NCBI GenBank assembly: GCA_903912525.1 | Contig: CAIWHK010000030.1 | Span: 1 to 33,711 of the forward strand | DNA length: 33,711 nucleotides | Reading direction: 5' to 3' | Source: an uncultured bacterium | GTDB lineage: Bacteria; Krumholzibacteriota; Krumholzibacteriia; LZORAL124-64-63 | In this document: in pieces, positions 31,801 through 33,711 of the stretch | Position numbering within the stretch: the stretch's first letter is position 1 | Layout of the letters: every line of letters starts with the position of its first letter | The notes under the pieces: generated by a model | Database searches by the model: none | What the model saw: only the letters and a program-made list of their open reading frames with translations | What the model was told of the DNA's origin: nothing | Program-made: the position numbers and the translations under genes

Positions 31801-33000
31801 TCAGCCCTGCCGCCGGCGCACCTCGTCCAACCGGGCGGTCTCGCCCTGCAGCCAGCGGCCCCCGGCGGCAGCCGCGAAGGCAGCGAACCGGCCCTCCTCC
31901 AGGCTCAGGCGGATGCCCGCCATCAACTCCTGGTAGAAGTGCAGGTTGTGGATGGTCGCGAGCGTCGGCCCGAGCATCTCGCGCGCCTGGAACAGGTGCC
32001 GGATGTACGAGCGGGAGTGCCGCGCGCAGACCGGGCAGCCGCACTCGCCGTCCAGCGGCCGGTCGTCCTCGACGTACTCGTGGTTCTTGACCACCAGGCG
32101 CCCGTCGCGGGTCAGTACCGTGCCGGTGCGCGCCATGCGCGTGGGCAGCACGCAGTCGAACATGTCGATGCCGGCGGCCACCCCGGCCAGGATGTCGTCG
32201 GGAAAGCCCACGCCCATCAGGTAGCGCGGCTTGTCCGCCGGCAGCAGGCCGGCAGCAAGATCGGTCATCTCGCGCATCGCGGCGGTCGGCTCGCCGACCG
32301 ACAGCCCGCCGACCGCGTAGCCGGGCAGGTCCAGCTCGGTGATCTCGGCGGCCGAGCGGCGGCGCAGCTGTTCATCGACCCCACCCTGCATGATGCCGAA
32401 CAGGACGCGCTCCCAGCCGCCGCGCTGCGTGCGCCCTCCGAACACGTCGCGGCACCGCTTGAGCCAGCGCGTCGTGCGTTCGACCGCGCGTTTCACTTCG
32501 GCCGGGTCGGCGCCGTACGGTGCGCACTGGTCGAAGGCCATGACGATATCCGAGCCCAGGGCCAGCTGGATTTCCATGCTCAGTTCAGGGTTGAAGAAAT
32601 GTTTGCTCCCGTCCAGGTGCGAGCGGAACTCGACGCCGTCGTCGGTGATGCGGTTGAGGTCGCCCAGCGAGAACACCTGGAAGCCGGCGCTGTCGGTCAG
32701 CAGCGCGCCGTCCCAGCCCTGGAAGCGGTGCAGGCCGCCGCGACGCTCGACCAGCCCGTGCCCCGGGCGCAGGTACAGGTGGTAGGTGTTGCCGAGGATC
32801 AGGCGCGAGCCGGTGGCCGCCACCTGCTCGAACGTCACGGCCTTGACCGAGCCCACGGTGCCCACCGGCATGAAGACCGGCGTCGGGACCTCGGCGTGCC
32901 CGCAGCGCAGTACGCCCCGGCGCGCGCGCCCCTCGGTGCCCAGAACGTTGAAGGAAAACGGCGTGTCCAGCGGCCAGTCGTTCATGCGGTTCCCGTTCAT
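31801..33000 (-). CDS. tgt: tRNA-guanine (queuine) transglycosylase
   Basis: Replaces G34 of GUN-anticodon tRNAs by preQ1, the first tRNA-level step of queuosine synthesis. The 399-residue protein has general acid/base D103 in LLTDSAGFQVFSL (the usual DSGGFQ reads DSAGFQ), nucleophile D279 in GIDMFDCVLPTR, and the zinc site C320-x-C322-x2-C325-x25-H351. The ATG at 33000 overlaps the queA stop as ATGA. A second in-frame ATG at 32985, in a duplicated CGCATGAACG context, would shorten the protein by five residues. Confidence 0.97.
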   Translation of the reverse strand: MNGNRMNDWPLDTPFSFNVLGTEGRARRGVLRCGHAEVPTPVFMPVGTVGSVKAVTFEQVAATGSRLILGNTYHLYLRPGHGLVERRGGLHRFQGWDGALLTDSAGFQVFSLGDLNRITDDGVEFRSHLDGSKHFFNPELSMEIQLALGSDIVMAFDQCAPYGADPAEVKRAVERTTRWLKRCRDVFGGRTQRGGWERVLFGIMQGGVDEQLRRRSAAEITELDLPGYAVGGLSVGEPTAAMREMTDLAAGLLPADKPRYLMGVGFPDDILAGVAAGIDMFDCVLPTRMARTGTVLTRDGRLVVKNHEYVEDDRPLDGECGCPVCARHSRSYIRHLFQAREMLGPTLATIHNLHFYQELMAGIRLSLEEGRFAAFAAAAGGRWLQGETARLDEVRRRQG

Positions 33001-33711
33001 GCGATGGTTCCATCCGCCCCCGGCAACAGCAGCATGCAGTCGCCGTAGCTGTAGAAGCGCAGGCGGCGCGCGACCGCCTCGCGGTAGATGTCGCGCCACG
33101 CGCCCTCGCCGGCCAGCGCCGCCACCAGCATCAGCAGCGACGAGCCCGGCAGGTGGAAGTTCGTCAGCAGGCCGTCGACGGCCGTCACCGTGTCGGGCGG
33201 GGCGATGAACAACCGCGTCGAACCGGACACTTCCCAGTGGCCATGCACACGGCGGGCGGTGCCGGTGAAGAACCCGTTGCCGTCCGGCTCCCAGATCGTC
33301 CCGTCGGCGGCGATCTCCGGCAGCGGAAGCCTCGCCGCGGACTCGAGCACCCGCAACGCCGTCGTCCCCACCGCGATGACGCGACCACCGCCGGCACGCG
33401 TGGCCGCCACCGCCGCCGCCGTGCCGGCCGGCAGCGAAATCACTTCGGCGTGCAGCCTGCGCGCGGCCACCTGTGCCGGCGACGGAGGCTGGAACGTGCC
33501 GGGCCCCACGTGCAGGCGCACCCGCGCGGTGCCCACGCCGCGGTCGGCCAGCGCCGCCAACACCGCCGGCGTGAAATGAAGCCCGGCGGTCGGTGCTGCC
33601 ACCGAACGGGCGGCCGTGACCTCAGCTGCCGCGAACACGGTCTGGTAGCGCTCGCGGTCGGCCGCCTCGCGCGCGTCGCCGTCGACCGCGCGCCTGATGT
33701 ACGGCGGCAGC
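32997..33711 (-). CDS. queA: S-adenosylmethionine:tRNA ribosyltransferase-isomerase, partial
   Basis: Adds the ribosyl group of S-adenosylmethionine to preQ1 in tRNA, giving epoxyqueuosine, the step after Tgt. The window ends inside the gene; about 237 C-terminal residues are visible. Diagnostic segments are LPPYIRR and RYQTVFA at the window edge, then APTAGLHFTP, VGPGTFQP, and VDGLLTNFHLPGSSLLMLV. The stop overlaps the tgt start. The 5' third lies beyond 33711. Confidence 0.96.
   Translation of the reverse strand, partial: LPPYIRRAVDGDAREAADRERYQTVFAAAEVTAARSVAAPTAGLHFTPAVLAALADRGVGTARVRLHVGPGTFQPPSPAQVAARRLHAEVISLPAGTAAAVAATRAGGGRVIAVGTTALRVLESAARLPLPEIAADGTIWEPDGNGFFTGTARRVHGHWEVSGSTRLFIAPPDTVTAVDGLLTNFHLPGSSLLMLVAALAGEGAWRDIYREAVARRLRFYSYGDCMLLLPGADGTIA

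Overview
This is a very GC-rich bacterial window. It begins inside a 16S rRNA gene read leftward and ends inside queA. The 16S fragment, the classical TTGACA-type rRNA promoters, the high GC content, and a secreted protease ending in a FlgD/type IX-like C-terminal sorting domain together suggest an uncultured lineage of the FCB superphylum, for example the Krumholzibacteriota/Eisenbacteria/Latescibacterota area. That placement is an inference, because only about 108 bases of 16S are present.

Layout. (1) Positions 1-500 hold the 5' end of 16S rRNA and its leader on the minus strand. The leader has two tandem sigma-70-type promoters, a boxA antitermination element, and an intrinsic-terminator-like hairpin plus U-tract directly before the mature 16S end. 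(2) A class A penicillin-binding protein lies alone on the plus strand (820-2952). (3) A nucleoside-salvage operon deoB-cdd-deoA follows on the minus strand (5917-2965), with two ATGA overlaps. (4) A plus-strand pair, rarA-pfkA (6086-8493), also joined by ATGA, ends at a perfect 18-bp bidirectional terminator. (5) An accessory minus-strand block (8576-21697) holds, in transcription order, a secreted S8 protease with a sorting domain, a 2033-residue protein of unknown family, a tryptophanase, an unknown 214-residue protein, and an unknown membrane-anchored protein. (6) From 21798 to 27255 there is the classic housekeeping cluster ffh-rpsP-khpA-rimM-trmD-rplS-rnhB-yraN. (7) From 27529 to the end there is queA-tgt-yajC-fmt-rsmB-(PASTA protein)-rpe, closed by an intrinsic terminator.

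How the genes work together. DeoB, Cdd and DeoA interconvert and break down pyrimidine nucleosides and pentose phosphates. Rpe and Pfk connect to the pentose-phosphate and glycolytic pathways. The ffh-to-yraN and queA-to-rpe clusters serve translation: SRP targeting, ribosomal proteins, rRNA and tRNA modification, initiator tRNA formylation and protein export.

The most unusual items are the giant orphan protein, whose C-terminal third looks like a decayed P-loop/helicase module; the terminator-like hairpin in the rRNA leader downstream of boxA; a kinase-less three-PASTA membrane protein in the slot where other bacteria carry the PASTA kinase prkC; an 18-bp repeat that multiplies the khpA stop/rimM start junction into five in-frame ATGs; a 17-bp non-coding repeat array between trmD and rplS; and a ribosomal protein S16 with a long Ala/Glu tail. 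Many long plus-strand open frames opposite the real genes are GC-driven shadows and are left out.
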